From contig NZ_MLYP01000049.1 of the NCBI RefSeq assembly GCF_001866645.1, positions 62,001 to 126,000 on the forward strand: DNA of 64,000 nt. The letters are read 5' to 3'. Numbering within the stretch: the first letter of the stretch is position 1; every line of letters begins with the position of its first letter. Origin of the DNA: Streptomyces colonosanans (lineage in GTDB: Bacteria; Actinomycetota; Actinomycetes; Streptomycetales; Streptomycetaceae). The notes below the pieces were generated by a model that saw only the letters and a program-made list of their open reading frames with translations, was not told where the DNA came from and did not search any database. A program made the translations under genes and the position numbers. Of this stretch, positions 34,969 through 43,377 are shown piece after piece.

Positions 34969-37350
34969 ATGCCCGCCTGCGTCCCCGCCCACGCCACCGA
35001 CTCGACTCAAACGAAGCGCTTGCACCAGCCCCACAGCCCGCCGCCTACCCCGCCCCACCGCTTCCGCGTCGCGGGCGCCGACCTGTCGGCCTCCATCGCG
35101 GTATTCCTGATCGCCCTCCCCCTGTCCCTCGGCATCGCCCTCGCCACCGGCGCCCCATTGCAGTCCGGTCTCGTCGCCGCGGCCATCGGCGGACTCGTCG
35201 CCGGCCTGCTCGGCGGCTCCCCACTCCAGGTCAGCGGCCCCGCCGCCGGACTCACCGTGGTCACCGCCGACCTCATCCACCACTACGGATGGCGCACCAC
35301 CTGCGCCATCACCGTCCTCGCCGGTTTCGCCCAACTCGGCCTCGGCTGCCTGCGCGTGGCGCGTACGGCGCTCGCCGTCAGCCCCGCGATCGTGCACGGC
35401 ATGCTCGCCGGCATCGGCGTCACCATCGCCATGGCCCAGCTGCACATCGTGCTCGGAGGCACCCCGCAGAGCGCAGTCCTCGACAACCTCCAGGCGCTGC
35501 CAGCCCAGTTGGCGCGCCTGCACCCGGCCGCCGTGTCCGTGAGTGCACTGACTCTGGCCGTCCTGCTGCTCTGGCCACGGCTTCCCGGACGGACGGGGCG
35601 CATCCTGCGCAAGATCCCGGCCGCGCTCGTCGCCGTCACCGCAGCCACCACGACCGCCTCCCTCGCCGGGTTCACCCTGCCCAAGGTCGACCTGCCGTCC
35701 TGGAACAGCCACGCCCTGGCCGGACTTCCGGAAGGCCCCGCCCTCGGCATCGCCGCCGCCGTCCTCACCATCACGCTGGTGTGCAGCGTGCAGTCGCTGC
35801 TCGGCGCCGTGGCCGTGGACAAGCTGGCGGCCGGGCGCCATCCGCACCTCGGCCGCTCCGACCTCAACCGCGAGCTGCTCGGACAGGGCGCCGCGAACAT
35901 CGTCTCGGGGGCGCTCGGCGGACTGCCGCTCGCAGGCGTCGCCGTCAGAAGTTCGGCGAACGTGCAGTCCGGCGCCACCAGCCGGAACTCCACGATGCTG
36001 CACGGCGTTTGGGTAGTAGTAGCCGCGCTGCTGATGGTCCCGGTGCTGGAGCTGGTCCCCCTCGCCTCGCTCGCCGCCCTGGTGATGGCGGTCGGCATCC
36101 AGATGGTGTCCCTGCACCACATCCGCACGGTCACCCGCCACCGGGAAGTGCTGGTGTACGCCGTCACCACGCTCGGCGTCGTCTTCCTGGGCGTCCTGCA
36201 GGGTGTGACGCTGGGTGTCGCCGTGGCCGTCGCCGTCGCCCTGCACCGCCTCGCACGCACCCGCATCACCCATGAGGAGACGGAGGGAGTCCACTACGTA
36301 CGTGTACGAGGGCAGTTGACATTCCTCGCGGTGCCCCGGCTCAGCCGGACGCTGCACCTGCTGCCCGTGGGGGCGGACGCCGTGGTGGAACTGGACGGGT
36401 CGTTCATGGACCACGCGGCGTACGAGTCCCTGCAGGACTGGCAGAAGACGCATCGCGCGCGAGGCGGCACGGTCGACCTCACCGGCCGGGCCGGGACCCG
36501 TATCGCGAAGCCGGCCCCCAACGCTCCCTCGCTCACGGGAGACCAGGAGACGGCCGAGGCGCCCGCGTGCCGGTGCCGGCCCTGGACTCCCTGGCGCAAC
36601 CACCAGTGCGAGCGCTCGCCGTCCACACCGGCCGACGGCCATCCGGGTGGACCGTCCGACGGGGCGAGAGCGAGCGAGCAACAACTCGCACGCGGGATCA
36701 GCGCGTTCCAGCGGAACACCGCGCCGCAGGTACGCCATGAACTGGCCCGCCTCGCGCGCGAAGGACAGCGGCCCTCGCAGCTCTTCCTGACCTGCGCCGA
36801 CTCACGGCTCGTCACATCGATGATCACCTCCAGCGGCCCCGGCGACCTCTTCGTCGTCCGCAATGTCGGCAACCTGGTGCCGCTGCCCGGTGTGGAGAGC
36901 GGAGACGACTCGGTGGCCGCGGCGATCGAGTACGCGGTGGACGTCCTGAGGGTGCGGTCCATCACGGTGTGCGGCCACTCCGGGTGCGGGGCGATGCAGG
37001 CCCTGCTCAGCTCGGAACCGGGCGGCGCCCAGACCCCGCTCAGGCGGTGGCTGCGGCACGGCATGCCGAGCCTGGAGCCGACGGCCGACGGGGAACGGCC
37101 CAGGGCCCGGATCTCCGCGCGGGCACCGGCCGACGCGGTCGAGCAGCTGTGCCTGGCCAACGTGGTGCAGCAGCTGGAGCACCTGCGGGCGCACGGGTCC
37201 GTGGCCCGGGCCCTGAGCGAGGACAGGCTCGAACTCCACGGGATGTACTTCCACGTGGGCGAGGCACAGGCATACCTGCTCACCCCCTCCGAGGACGGCG
37301 CCGTCTTCGAGCGCGTGGGAGCGGTCGGGGAGCTGCGCAGCCCGGCATGA
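34969..37350 (+). CDS. SulP-family anion transporter fused to beta-carbonic anhydrase
   Basis: A 793-residue fusion. Residues about 30-440 are a SulP permease with ten or more hydrophobic helices (RVAGADLSASIAVFLIALPL, the conserved SGPAAGLTV, and RSSANVQSGATSRNSTMLHG). A short STAS-like segment (about 445-510) and a Pro-rich linker with a cluster of four cysteines (CRCRPW..HQC) follow. Residues about 560-790 are a beta-carbonic anhydrase with Zn ligands and dyad in LFLTCADSRLV and CGHSGCGAMQAL. The pairing suggests bicarbonate uptake or export coupled to CO2 hydration. GGAGGAG precedes the ATG. Single gene. Confidence 0.93.
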   Translation: MPACVPAHATDSTQTKRLHQPHSPPPTPPHRFRVAGADLSASIAVFLIALPLSLGIALATGAPLQSGLVAAAIGGLVAGLLGGSPLQVSGPAAGLTVVTADLIHHYGWRTTCAITVLAGFAQLGLGCLRVARTALAVSPAIVHGMLAGIGVTIAMAQLHIVLGGTPQSAVLDNLQALPAQLARLHPAAVSVSALTLAVLLLWPRLPGRTGRILRKIPAALVAVTAATTTASLAGFTLPKVDLPSWNSHALAGLPEGPALGIAAAVLTITLVCSVQSLLGAVAVDKLAAGRHPHLGRSDLNRELLGQGAANIVSGALGGLPLAGVAVRSSANVQSGATSRNSTMLHGVWVVVAALLMVPVLELVPLASLAALVMAVGIQMVSLHHIRTVTRHREVLVYAVTTLGVVFLGVLQGVTLGVAVAVAVALHRLARTRITHEETEGVHYVRVRGQLTFLAVPRLSRTLHLLPVGADAVVELDGSFMDHAAYESLQDWQKTHRARGGTVDLTGRAGTRIAKPAPNAPSLTGDQETAEAPACRCRPWTPWRNHQCERSPSTPADGHPGGPSDGARASEQQLARGISAFQRNTAPQVRHELARLAREGQRPSQLFLTCADSRLVTSMITSSGPGDLFVVRNVGNLVPLPGVESGDDSVAAAIEYAVDVLRVRSITVCGHSGCGAMQALLSSEPGGAQTPLRRWLRHGMPSLEPTADGERPRARISARAPADAVEQLCLANVVQQLEHLRAHGSVARALSEDRLELHGMYFHVGEAQAYLLTPSEDGAVFERVGAVGELRSPA

Positions 37351-37672
37351 CATCGCGGGCACGGACCGGTCGGCCGGGCCGCGCACCACCGGCCCCGAAG
37401 GGGACATCCCCCTCGGCCGCGCGGGCCTTCCCGAGGACGCACGGATTACCTGGGAGCCCTGTCACAGGCGCCCACGGGGGTGTAAGAAACATCGCCTGGG
37501 CGATGAACCAGGGCGGCGGAGCATACGTGACCTGGAGGGGACTGTTCAGCAAAAGGCCCCGGCAATAGAACAACAGGTCTAAACCATTTTTCAGCCGACC
37601 CTTGTCACCGAGCCCCCGGTCTGATGAGCTGTGGCCCGGGACAGAACGGACACCCCGGGAAAGGGAGATGTC
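37351..37672 (+). promoter_or_regulatory. spacer upstream of acsA
   Basis: About 320 bases. The right half (37560-37600, GAACAACAGGTCTAAACCAT) is AT-richer and probably carries the acsA promoter. AAAGGGAG is the ribosome site. A 21-codon frame (MNQGGGAYVTWRGL, from 37503) is present but unconvincing. Confidence 0.35.
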
Positions 37673-39628
37673 GTGAGCAACGAAAGCCTGGCCAATCTGC
37701 TCAAGGAAGAGCGCAGGTTTGCGCCCCCCGCGGACCTGGCCGCAGGCGCCAACGTCACGGCAGAGGCGTACGAACAGGCCAAGGCTGACCGGCTCGGTTT
37801 CTGGGCCGAGCAGGCCCGGCGGCTGACCTGGGCCGTGGAGCCGACCGAGACCCTGGACTGGTCGAACGCGCCGTTCGCCAAGTGGTTCAAGGACGGCAAG
37901 CTCAACGTCGCCTACAACTGCGTCGACCGGCATGTCGAGGCGGGTCACGGCGAGCGCGTCGCTCTCCACTTCGAGGGTGAGCCCGGCGACAGCCGCGCCA
38001 TCACCTACGCCGAGCTCAAGGACGAGGTCTCCAAGGCCGCGAACGCCCTGCTGGAGCTGGGGGTCCGGAACGGCGACCGGGTCGCCGTCTACATGCCCAT
38101 GATCCCCGAGACCGCGATCGCGATGCTGGCCTGTGCCCGCATCGGCGCCGCGCACTCCGTCGTCTTCGGCGGCTTCTCCGCGGACGCGCTGGCCACCCGT
38201 ATCCAGGACGCCGACGCCAAGGTCGTCATCACCGCCGACGGCGGCTACCGGCGCGGCAAGCCGTCCGCCCTCAAGCCGGCCGTCGACGACGCCATCGAGC
38301 GCGTGGACAACGTCGAGCACGTGCTCGTCGTGCGCCGTACGGGCCAGGAGGTCGCCTGGTCCGAAGGCCGGGACGTGTGGTGGCACGAGATCGTCGAGCG
38401 GCAGTCCGCAGAGCACACACCCGAGGCGTTCGACGCCGAGCACCCACTGTTCATCCTGTACACGTCCGGTACGACGGGTAAGCCGAAGGGCATCCTGCAC
38501 ACCTCCGGCGGCTACCTCACGCAGGCGTCGTACACCCACCACGCCGTCTTCGACCTCAAGCCGGAGACCGACGTGTTCTGGTGCACCGCGGACGTCGGCT
38601 GGGTCACCGGGCACTCGTACATCGTGTACGGACCGCTGGCCAACGGCGCGACTCAGGTCATGTACGAGGGCACGCCCGACACGCCGCACCAGGGCCGCTT
38701 CTGGGAGATCGTGCAGAAGTACGGGGTGACGATCCTGTACACGGCGCCCACGGCCATCCGCACGTTCATGAAGTGGGGCGACGACATCCCCGCCAAGTTC
38801 GACTTGTCGTCGCTGCGAGTGCTGGGCTCTGTCGGTGAGCCGATCAACCCCGAGGCATGGGTGTGGTACCGCAAGCACATCGGCGCCGACCGTACGCCGA
38901 TCGTGGACACCTGGTGGCAGACCGAGACCGGCACGATGATGATCTCGCCGCTGCCGGGCGTGACGGAGACCAAGCCGGGCTCGGCGCAGCGGCCGCTGCC
39001 GGGCATCTCGGCCACCGTGGTCGACGACGACGGGAACGAGGTGGCGAACAGGGGCGGCGGCTATCTCGTGCTCACGGAGCCGTGGCCGTCGATGCTGCGC
39101 ACCATCTGGGGTGACGACCAGCGGTTCATCGACACGTACTGGTCGCGGTTCGAGGGCAAGTACTTCGCCGGTGACGGCGCAAAGAAGGACGACGACGGGG
39201 ACATCTGGCTCCTCGGGCGCGTCGACGACGTGATGCTCGTGTCCGGGCACAACATCTCGACGACGGAGGTCGAGTCGGCCCTGGTGTCGCATCCGGCGGT
39301 CGCCGAGGCGGCGGTCGTGGGCGCGGCGGACGAGACGACGGGGCAGGCGATCGTGGCGTTCGTGATCCTGCGGGGTACGGCGTCCGAGGACGAGAACCTC
39401 GCCGGTGAGCTGCGCCACCACGTCGGCGCGGCGCTCGGGCCGATCGCGAAGCCGAAGCGGATCCTGCCGGTGGCGGAGCTGCCGAAGACGCGCTCCGGGA
39501 AGATCATGCGGCGCCTGCTGCGGGATGTCGCCGAGAACCGCGAGCTCGGTGATGTCACGACGCTGACGGACTCATCGGTGATGGACCTGATCCAGACGAA
39601 GATGCCGGCGACCTCGAGCGAGGACTGA
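37673..39628 (+). CDS. acsA: acetyl-CoA synthetase
   Basis: A 651-residue AMP-forming acetate-CoA ligase, the usual length for Acs. An N-terminal ACAS_N region (LTWAVEPTETLDWSNAPFAK) precedes the adenylate-forming motif YTSGTTGKPKGI, the substrate-pocket Trp in DVGWVTGHSYIVYGP, WWQTETGTMM, and GRVDDVMLVSGHNIST. The C-terminal KTRSGKIMRRLLR carries the lysine that in other bacteria is acetylated by a Pat-type enzyme. It converts acetate, ATP and CoA to acetyl-CoA. The GTG at 37673 with AAAGGGAG six bases upstream is preferred over the longer frame. Confidence 0.97.
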   Translation: MSNESLANLLKEERRFAPPADLAAGANVTAEAYEQAKADRLGFWAEQARRLTWAVEPTETLDWSNAPFAKWFKDGKLNVAYNCVDRHVEAGHGERVALHFEGEPGDSRAITYAELKDEVSKAANALLELGVRNGDRVAVYMPMIPETAIAMLACARIGAAHSVVFGGFSADALATRIQDADAKVVITADGGYRRGKPSALKPAVDDAIERVDNVEHVLVVRRTGQEVAWSEGRDVWWHEIVERQSAEHTPEAFDAEHPLFILYTSGTTGKPKGILHTSGGYLTQASYTHHAVFDLKPETDVFWCTADVGWVTGHSYIVYGPLANGATQVMYEGTPDTPHQGRFWEIVQKYGVTILYTAPTAIRTFMKWGDDIPAKFDLSSLRVLGSVGEPINPEAWVWYRKHIGADRTPIVDTWWQTETGTMMISPLPGVTETKPGSAQRPLPGISATVVDDDGNEVANRGGGYLVLTEPWPSMLRTIWGDDQRFIDTYWSRFEGKYFAGDGAKKDDDGDIWLLGRVDDVMLVSGHNISTTEVESALVSHPAVAEAAVVGAADETTGQAIVAFVILRGTASEDENLAGELRHHVGAALGPIAKPKRILPVAELPKTRSGKIMRRLLRDVAENRELGDVTTLTDSSVMDLIQTKMPATSSED

Positions 39629-39647
39629 GGATCGCCCCACCCGTCCG

Positions 39648-39683
39648 AAGGGGCGCCCGGCAGCACGCCGGGCGCCCCTTTCT
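39648..39683 (+). terminator. terminator after acsA
   Basis: A perfect 14-bp inverted repeat, AAGGGGCGCCCGGC (39648-39661) and GCCGGGCGCCCCTT (39667-39680), then TTCTC. It lies 20 bases after the stop. Confidence 0.9.
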
Positions 39684-39788
39684 CGCGTCACCGGAGCCCC
39701 CGTGTTCGCAAAGGCGCGGCACGCCTCCGCCGACGCCGCACGCCGCTCTTCCACACCCCGATCCACCCCGTCGGCCGGATGAACGGCC

Positions 39789-39913
39789 TTCACAGTCGTT
39801 AAGGATCCGGTAAAATAGAAGGCCATAGGTGTGCCGGGAAGTCTGGTCGGCAAGCCGCCGTGTGTTGCTCGCGGCGGTCGTGACGTTGTCGTACCGACCC
39901 GGAGGTCTTTCCT
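39789..39913 (+). promoter_or_regulatory. nhaA promoter and structured leader (riboswitch-like)
   Basis: A good promoter is visible: TTCACA at 39789-39794 and TAAAAT at 39811-39816, spacing 16. The predicted 5' leader of about 90 bases is structured. TGCCG (39832-39836) can pair with CGGCA (39847-39851). CCGCCG/CGGCGG forms a second stem. GGTCGG (39844-39849) can pair instead with CCGACC (39894-39899), which abuts the GGAGG ribosome site (39901-39905). The first and last pairings share bases and exclude each other, as in a switch. The GCCGGGAAGTCTGGT segment recalls cobalamin-riboswitch pieces, but I see no B12-box core. nhaA leaders in other phyla carry alkali-cation riboswitches. Confidence 0.55.
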
Positions 39914-41326
39914 GTGGCCGCGCTCCGCACCCGTAACCGCTCGTTCCTCGGACGCCTCTCCCTGCCCGAGCGGAACTTCATCGCGGATGCGCTGCGCACC
40001 GAAACCGTCGGCGGTGTGCTGCTCCTGATCGCCGCAATCACCGCGCTGGCCTGGGCGAACATACCCGTCCTGCGCAGCAGCTACGAAAGCATCAGCCACT
40101 ACCACATCGGGCCCACCAGCCTCGGGCTTCATCTGTCGATCGCGCACTGGGCCGCTGACGGCCTCCTCGCGGTCTTCTTCTTCGTCGCTGGGATAGAGCT
40201 CAAGCGGGAGCTGGTCGCGGGTGATCTGCGCGACCCTCGCGCCGCCGTGCTCCCCGTGGTCGCCGCGCTCTGCGGCATGGCCGTACCCGCGATCGTCTAC
40301 ACCGTCACCAACGCCATCGGCGGCGGCTCCCTCTCCGGCTGGGCGGTCCCCACGGCCACCGACATCGCCTTCGCACTCGCCGTCCTGGCGGTCATCGGCA
40401 CCTCCCTGCCCTCCGCCCTGCGCGCGTTCCTGCTCACCCTCGCCGTGGTCGACGACCTGGGCGCCATCCTGATCATCGCGATCTTCTTCCCGCACGGTCT
40501 GAACTTCGTCGCTCTCGGCGGCGCCGTCGTCGGCCTCGCCGTGTTCTGGGTGCTGCTGCGCAAGGGCGTGCGCGGCTGGTACGTGTACGTCCCTCTCGCC
40601 CTGGTCATCTGGGGACTGATGTACAACAGCGGCATCCACGCCACCATCGCCGGTGTGGCCATGGGGCTGATGCTGCGCTGCCACCGCCACGAGGGCGAGG
40701 AGCACTCCCCCGGCGAGCGCATCGAACACCTCGTCCGGCCTCTGTCGGCCGGTCTCGCGGTGCCGCTGTTCGCGCTGTTCAGCGCGGGCGCCGCGATCTC
40801 CGGCGGAGCGCTTGTGGACGTGTTCACCAAGCCGGAGACGCTCGGCGTCGTGCTCGGTCTCGTCGTCGGCAAGACGGTCGGCGTGTTCGGTGGTACCTGG
40901 CTGACGGTCCGCTTCACCAGGGCCTCGCTCAGCGACGGCCTCTCTTGGCCCGATGTGTTCGCCGTCGCCTCGCTCGCCGGCATCGGCTTCACCGTCTCAC
41001 TGCTCATCGGTGAACTGGCTTTCGAGGGCGATGCGGTGCTCACGGACGAGGTCAAGGCCGCCGTCCTCACCGGGTCGCTGATCGCCGCCGCGTTCGCGAC
41101 CGTGCTGCTGAAGATACGCAACGCCAAGTACCGCGCCCTGTGTGAGGACGAGGAGCGCGACGAGGATCTCGACGGTATTCCGGACGTCTACGAGCAGGAC
41201 GACCCGGCGTACCACCTGCGCATGGCCGAGATCCACGAGTGCAAGGCCGCCGAGCACCGCAGGCTCGCCCTGCTGAAGTCCGCCGGGAGCGATGCCTCGA
41301 CCGACACGGACGGCACCCGCCTCTGA
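39914..41326 (+). CDS. nhaA: Na+/H+ antiporter NhaA
   Basis: A 470-residue NhaA-family electrogenic antiporter, longer than the 388 residues of E. coli because of a ~90-residue acidic C-terminal cytoplasmic tail (CEDEERDEDLDGIPDVYEQD..). Twelve or so helices are apparent. The functional Asp pair of the fold lies in LTLAVVDDLGAILIIAIFF, preceded by PTATDIAFALAVLAV. FFVAGIELKRELVAGDL is the usual N-terminal signature. It exports Na+ or Li+ in exchange for protons. GTG at 39914 follows GGAGG. The leader is likely regulatory. Confidence 0.96.
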   Translation: MAALRTRNRSFLGRLSLPERNFIADALRTETVGGVLLLIAAITALAWANIPVLRSSYESISHYHIGPTSLGLHLSIAHWAADGLLAVFFFVAGIELKRELVAGDLRDPRAAVLPVVAALCGMAVPAIVYTVTNAIGGGSLSGWAVPTATDIAFALAVLAVIGTSLPSALRAFLLTLAVVDDLGAILIIAIFFPHGLNFVALGGAVVGLAVFWVLLRKGVRGWYVYVPLALVIWGLMYNSGIHATIAGVAMGLMLRCHRHEGEEHSPGERIEHLVRPLSAGLAVPLFALFSAGAAISGGALVDVFTKPETLGVVLGLVVGKTVGVFGGTWLTVRFTRASLSDGLSWPDVFAVASLAGIGFTVSLLIGELAFEGDAVLTDEVKAAVLTGSLIAAAFATVLLKIRNAKYRALCEDEERDEDLDGIPDVYEQDDPAYHLRMAEIHECKAAEHRRLALLKSAGSDASTDTDGTRL

Positions 41327-41499
41327 GCGGCGAACGGCGGGCCTGCCGACGCGGGGCCCCGGCCGACGTGACGGGCGGCACGCTTCGCCGAAGTGGGCGG
41401 GCGGGCAGGCGGCAAGAAGGCGCGTCCGGCATGATCTGACACGTCCACAAAACTCCGCAGCATCCGCGGAGTACGTACGCAGAGAGCAGGGAGACCGCG

Positions 41500-41979
41500 A
41501 TGAGCGCACCCGACGGCAGCCCGGTCGGCGCCGAACGGAGCATCGGCCAGCTGTTCGCCTCGGCGACGACTGAGATGTCCGCGCTGGTGCACGACGAGAT
41601 CGCGCTGGCTAAGGCCCAGCTCAAGCGTGACGTCAAGCGCGGTGCGATGAGCGGCGGAGCGTTCTCGGCTGCCGGCGCCGTGCTGCTGTTCTCTTTGCCG
41701 ATGCTGAACTTCGCGTTGGCGTACGGGATCCGCACCTGGAGCAACTGGAACCTTGCCATCTGCTTCGTGCTGTCCTTCGCCGCGAACGTATTGGTCGCCG
41801 CGGTGCTCGCGCTCATCGGTCTCGTCTTCGCGAAGAAGGCCAAGAAGAGCAGGGGCCCGCAGAAGGTCGCCGCGTCGATGAAGGAGACCGCGGGCGTCCT
41901 GCAGGCCGCCAAGCCGCACCCCCGTCAGCCCCACCAGGCCGACACCGCGGTCGAGGCTGTGGCACGCTCGTCCTCATGA
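41500..41979 (+). CDS. holin-like (DUF1469 / actinobacterial Holin-X) membrane protein
   Basis: A 159-residue membrane protein. An N-terminal amphipathic helix (SIGQLFASATTEMSALVHDE, typical of the family) precedes two hydrophobic segments (about 55-80 and 85-110). A basic tail (KKAKKSRGPQK) ends it. The family is called phage-holin-like, but this gene sits in conserved core order, equivalent to the mycobacterial Rv3669 position, so a lytic role is unlikely. AGGGAG precedes the ATG. Its stop overlaps the next gene's start as ATGA. Confidence 0.85.
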   Translation: MSAPDGSPVGAERSIGQLFASATTEMSALVHDEIALAKAQLKRDVKRGAMSGGAFSAAGAVLLFSLPMLNFALAYGIRTWSNWNLAICFVLSFAANVLVAAVLALIGLVFAKKAKKSRGPQKVAASMKETAGVLQAAKPHPRQPHQADTAVEAVARSSS

Positions 41980-42926
41980 CGGACCCCGCCGCCCCTTCGG
42001 CGCAACCCACCTCGGTCGTACGGCTCGCCGTACCCGGCGGGAAGGAGGTGACGCACCGCGACGTCGCGGCCAACGGCGCGCGCTTCCACATCGCGGAACT
42101 GGGTGAGGGACCGCTGGTGCTGCTGTTGCACGGCTTTCCGCAGTTCTGGTGGACCTGGCGGTACCAGCTGGTGGCACTCGCTGACGCGGGCTTCCGGGCC
42201 GTGGCGATGGATCTGCGCGGGGTCGGCGGCAGCGACCGTACGCCGCGCGGCTACGACCCTGCGAACCTGGCGCTCGACATCACCGGCGTCGTACGGTCCC
42301 TGGGCGAGCCCGATGCCGCGCTCGTGGGCCACGACCTGGGCGGATACCTCGCGTGGACGGCGGCCGTGATGCGGCCGAAGCTCGTTCGCCGGCTCGTGGT
42401 CGCCTCGATGCCGCATCCACGGCGCTGGCGGTCGGCGATGCTCCGCGACGCCAAGCAGACGACCGCGAGTTCCCATATCTGGGGGTTCCAGCAGCCCTGG
42501 ATCCCCGAGCGCCGGCTCACCGCCGACGACGCCGCCCTGGTCGGGCGGCTGATCCGGGACTGGTCGGGCCCGCGGCTGCCGGACGACGAGACCGTGGAGA
42601 CGTACCGGCGCGCCATGTGCATCCCATCGACGGCGCACTGCTCCATCGAGCCGTACCGCTGGATGGTGCGCTCCCTGGCCCGGCCCGACGGCATCCAGTT
42701 CAACCGGCGCATGAAGCGGCCCGTACGGGTGCCCACCCTGCATCTGCACGGCTCACTGGACCCCGTGATGCGCACCAGAAGCGCGGCCGGATCGGGCGAG
42801 TACGTCGAGGCGCCGTACCGCTGGCGGCTGTTCGACGGGCTGGGGCACTTCCCCCACGAGGAAGACCCGGTGGCGTTCTCCACCGAGCTGATCAACTGGC
42901 TGAAGGACCCCGAGCCCGATCGGTGA
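41976..42926 (+). CDS. alpha/beta-hydrolase, epoxide-hydrolase-like
   Basis: A 316-residue soluble enzyme. The oxyanion motif is HGFPQFWWTWRYQ, then MDLRGVGGSDRTPRGYD, and the nucleophile Asp lies in GHDLGGYLAWTAA (about residue 117). This Asp, rather than Ser, marks epoxide hydrolases or haloalkane dehalogenases. The His of the triad is in GLGHFPHEE near the C-terminus, and cap-domain residues lie between. It is translationally coupled to the holin-like gene. The mycobacterial counterpart in the same position is EphE. Confidence 0.9.
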   Translation: MTDPAAPSAQPTSVVRLAVPGGKEVTHRDVAANGARFHIAELGEGPLVLLLHGFPQFWWTWRYQLVALADAGFRAVAMDLRGVGGSDRTPRGYDPANLALDITGVVRSLGEPDAALVGHDLGGYLAWTAAVMRPKLVRRLVVASMPHPRRWRSAMLRDAKQTTASSHIWGFQQPWIPERRLTADDAALVGRLIRDWSGPRLPDDETVETYRRAMCIPSTAHCSIEPYRWMVRSLARPDGIQFNRRMKRPVRVPTLHLHGSLDPVMRTRSAAGSGEYVEAPYRWRLFDGLGHFPHEEDPVAFSTELINWLKDPEPDR

Positions 42927-43108
42927 TCCGCCCGGCCCCGCGGAATCGGCCAGTCGGCCGGATGCCCCGCCGTCGGTGACCGCGCGGATGAGCTCGGCAT
43001 CCGGACACGAACGGCTGTTCCACGACCGGCCACACATGCCCGCCGCATAGGCCAATTGGGGAGTCCGGAGGCGGTTATAGACCTTGGGGCAGGGGCAGAC
43101 GTCGGGGT
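42927..43108 (+). promoter_or_regulatory. upstream region of the 59-residue gene
   Basis: About 180 bases. It contains GGAGGCGGTTATAGACC (43066-43082); TTATAG could be part of a -10 element. No gene is seen. Confidence 0.3.
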
Positions 43109-43288
43109 ATGGGCTGGACGCACGACTACAGTGACGTAGCACGCAACCGCCGCTCGGCCGCTGGTCCGAGCACTCACCAGGGGGGTGCCCCGCAACTGCC
43201 GGGCACGGACCTCAGGGTGGGGATCCCGCGCATTCTGCGCCGCCGGGCCCGCTGGGTCTCGGTACGCCTGCGTCACCCGCGCGGCTGA
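43109..43288 (+). CDS. small basic protein, 59 residues
   Basis: A short frame from the ATG at 43109 to the TGA at 43286-43288, beginning MGWTHDYSDVARNRRSAAG and ending RARWVSVRLRHPRG. Most third positions are G or C, a GGGG ribosome-site candidate lies just upstream, and the strand agrees with the preceding genes. The product is strongly basic at its C-terminus (RRRARW..RLRH). I recall similar short proteins near marP in other Streptomyces but cannot verify that here. It belongs to no named family. It ends about 90 bases before the converging marP stop. Confidence 0.6.
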   Translation: MGWTHDYSDVARNRRSAAGPSTHQGGAPQLPGTDLRVGIPRILRRRARWVSVRLRHPRG

Positions 43289-43377
43289 CCCGTTCCCGGG
43301 AAGGGATTGCCCTCTTTCCGGATTCATGGGCCCGGGGATCGGAGGTCTCCGGAGCCGAGACCGGAGGGCCTGAAAAA

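Noticed and set aside
37280..39421. 713-codon minus-strand frame opposite acsA
   Set aside because: It is a shadow of AcsA with no domain and runs through the acsA promoter region.
39830..39860. Cobalamin riboswitch upstream of nhaA
   Set aside because: GCCGGGAAGTCTGGT looks like one piece of it, but the conserved core and B12-box GCCACTG-like element are missing in the 90-base leader.
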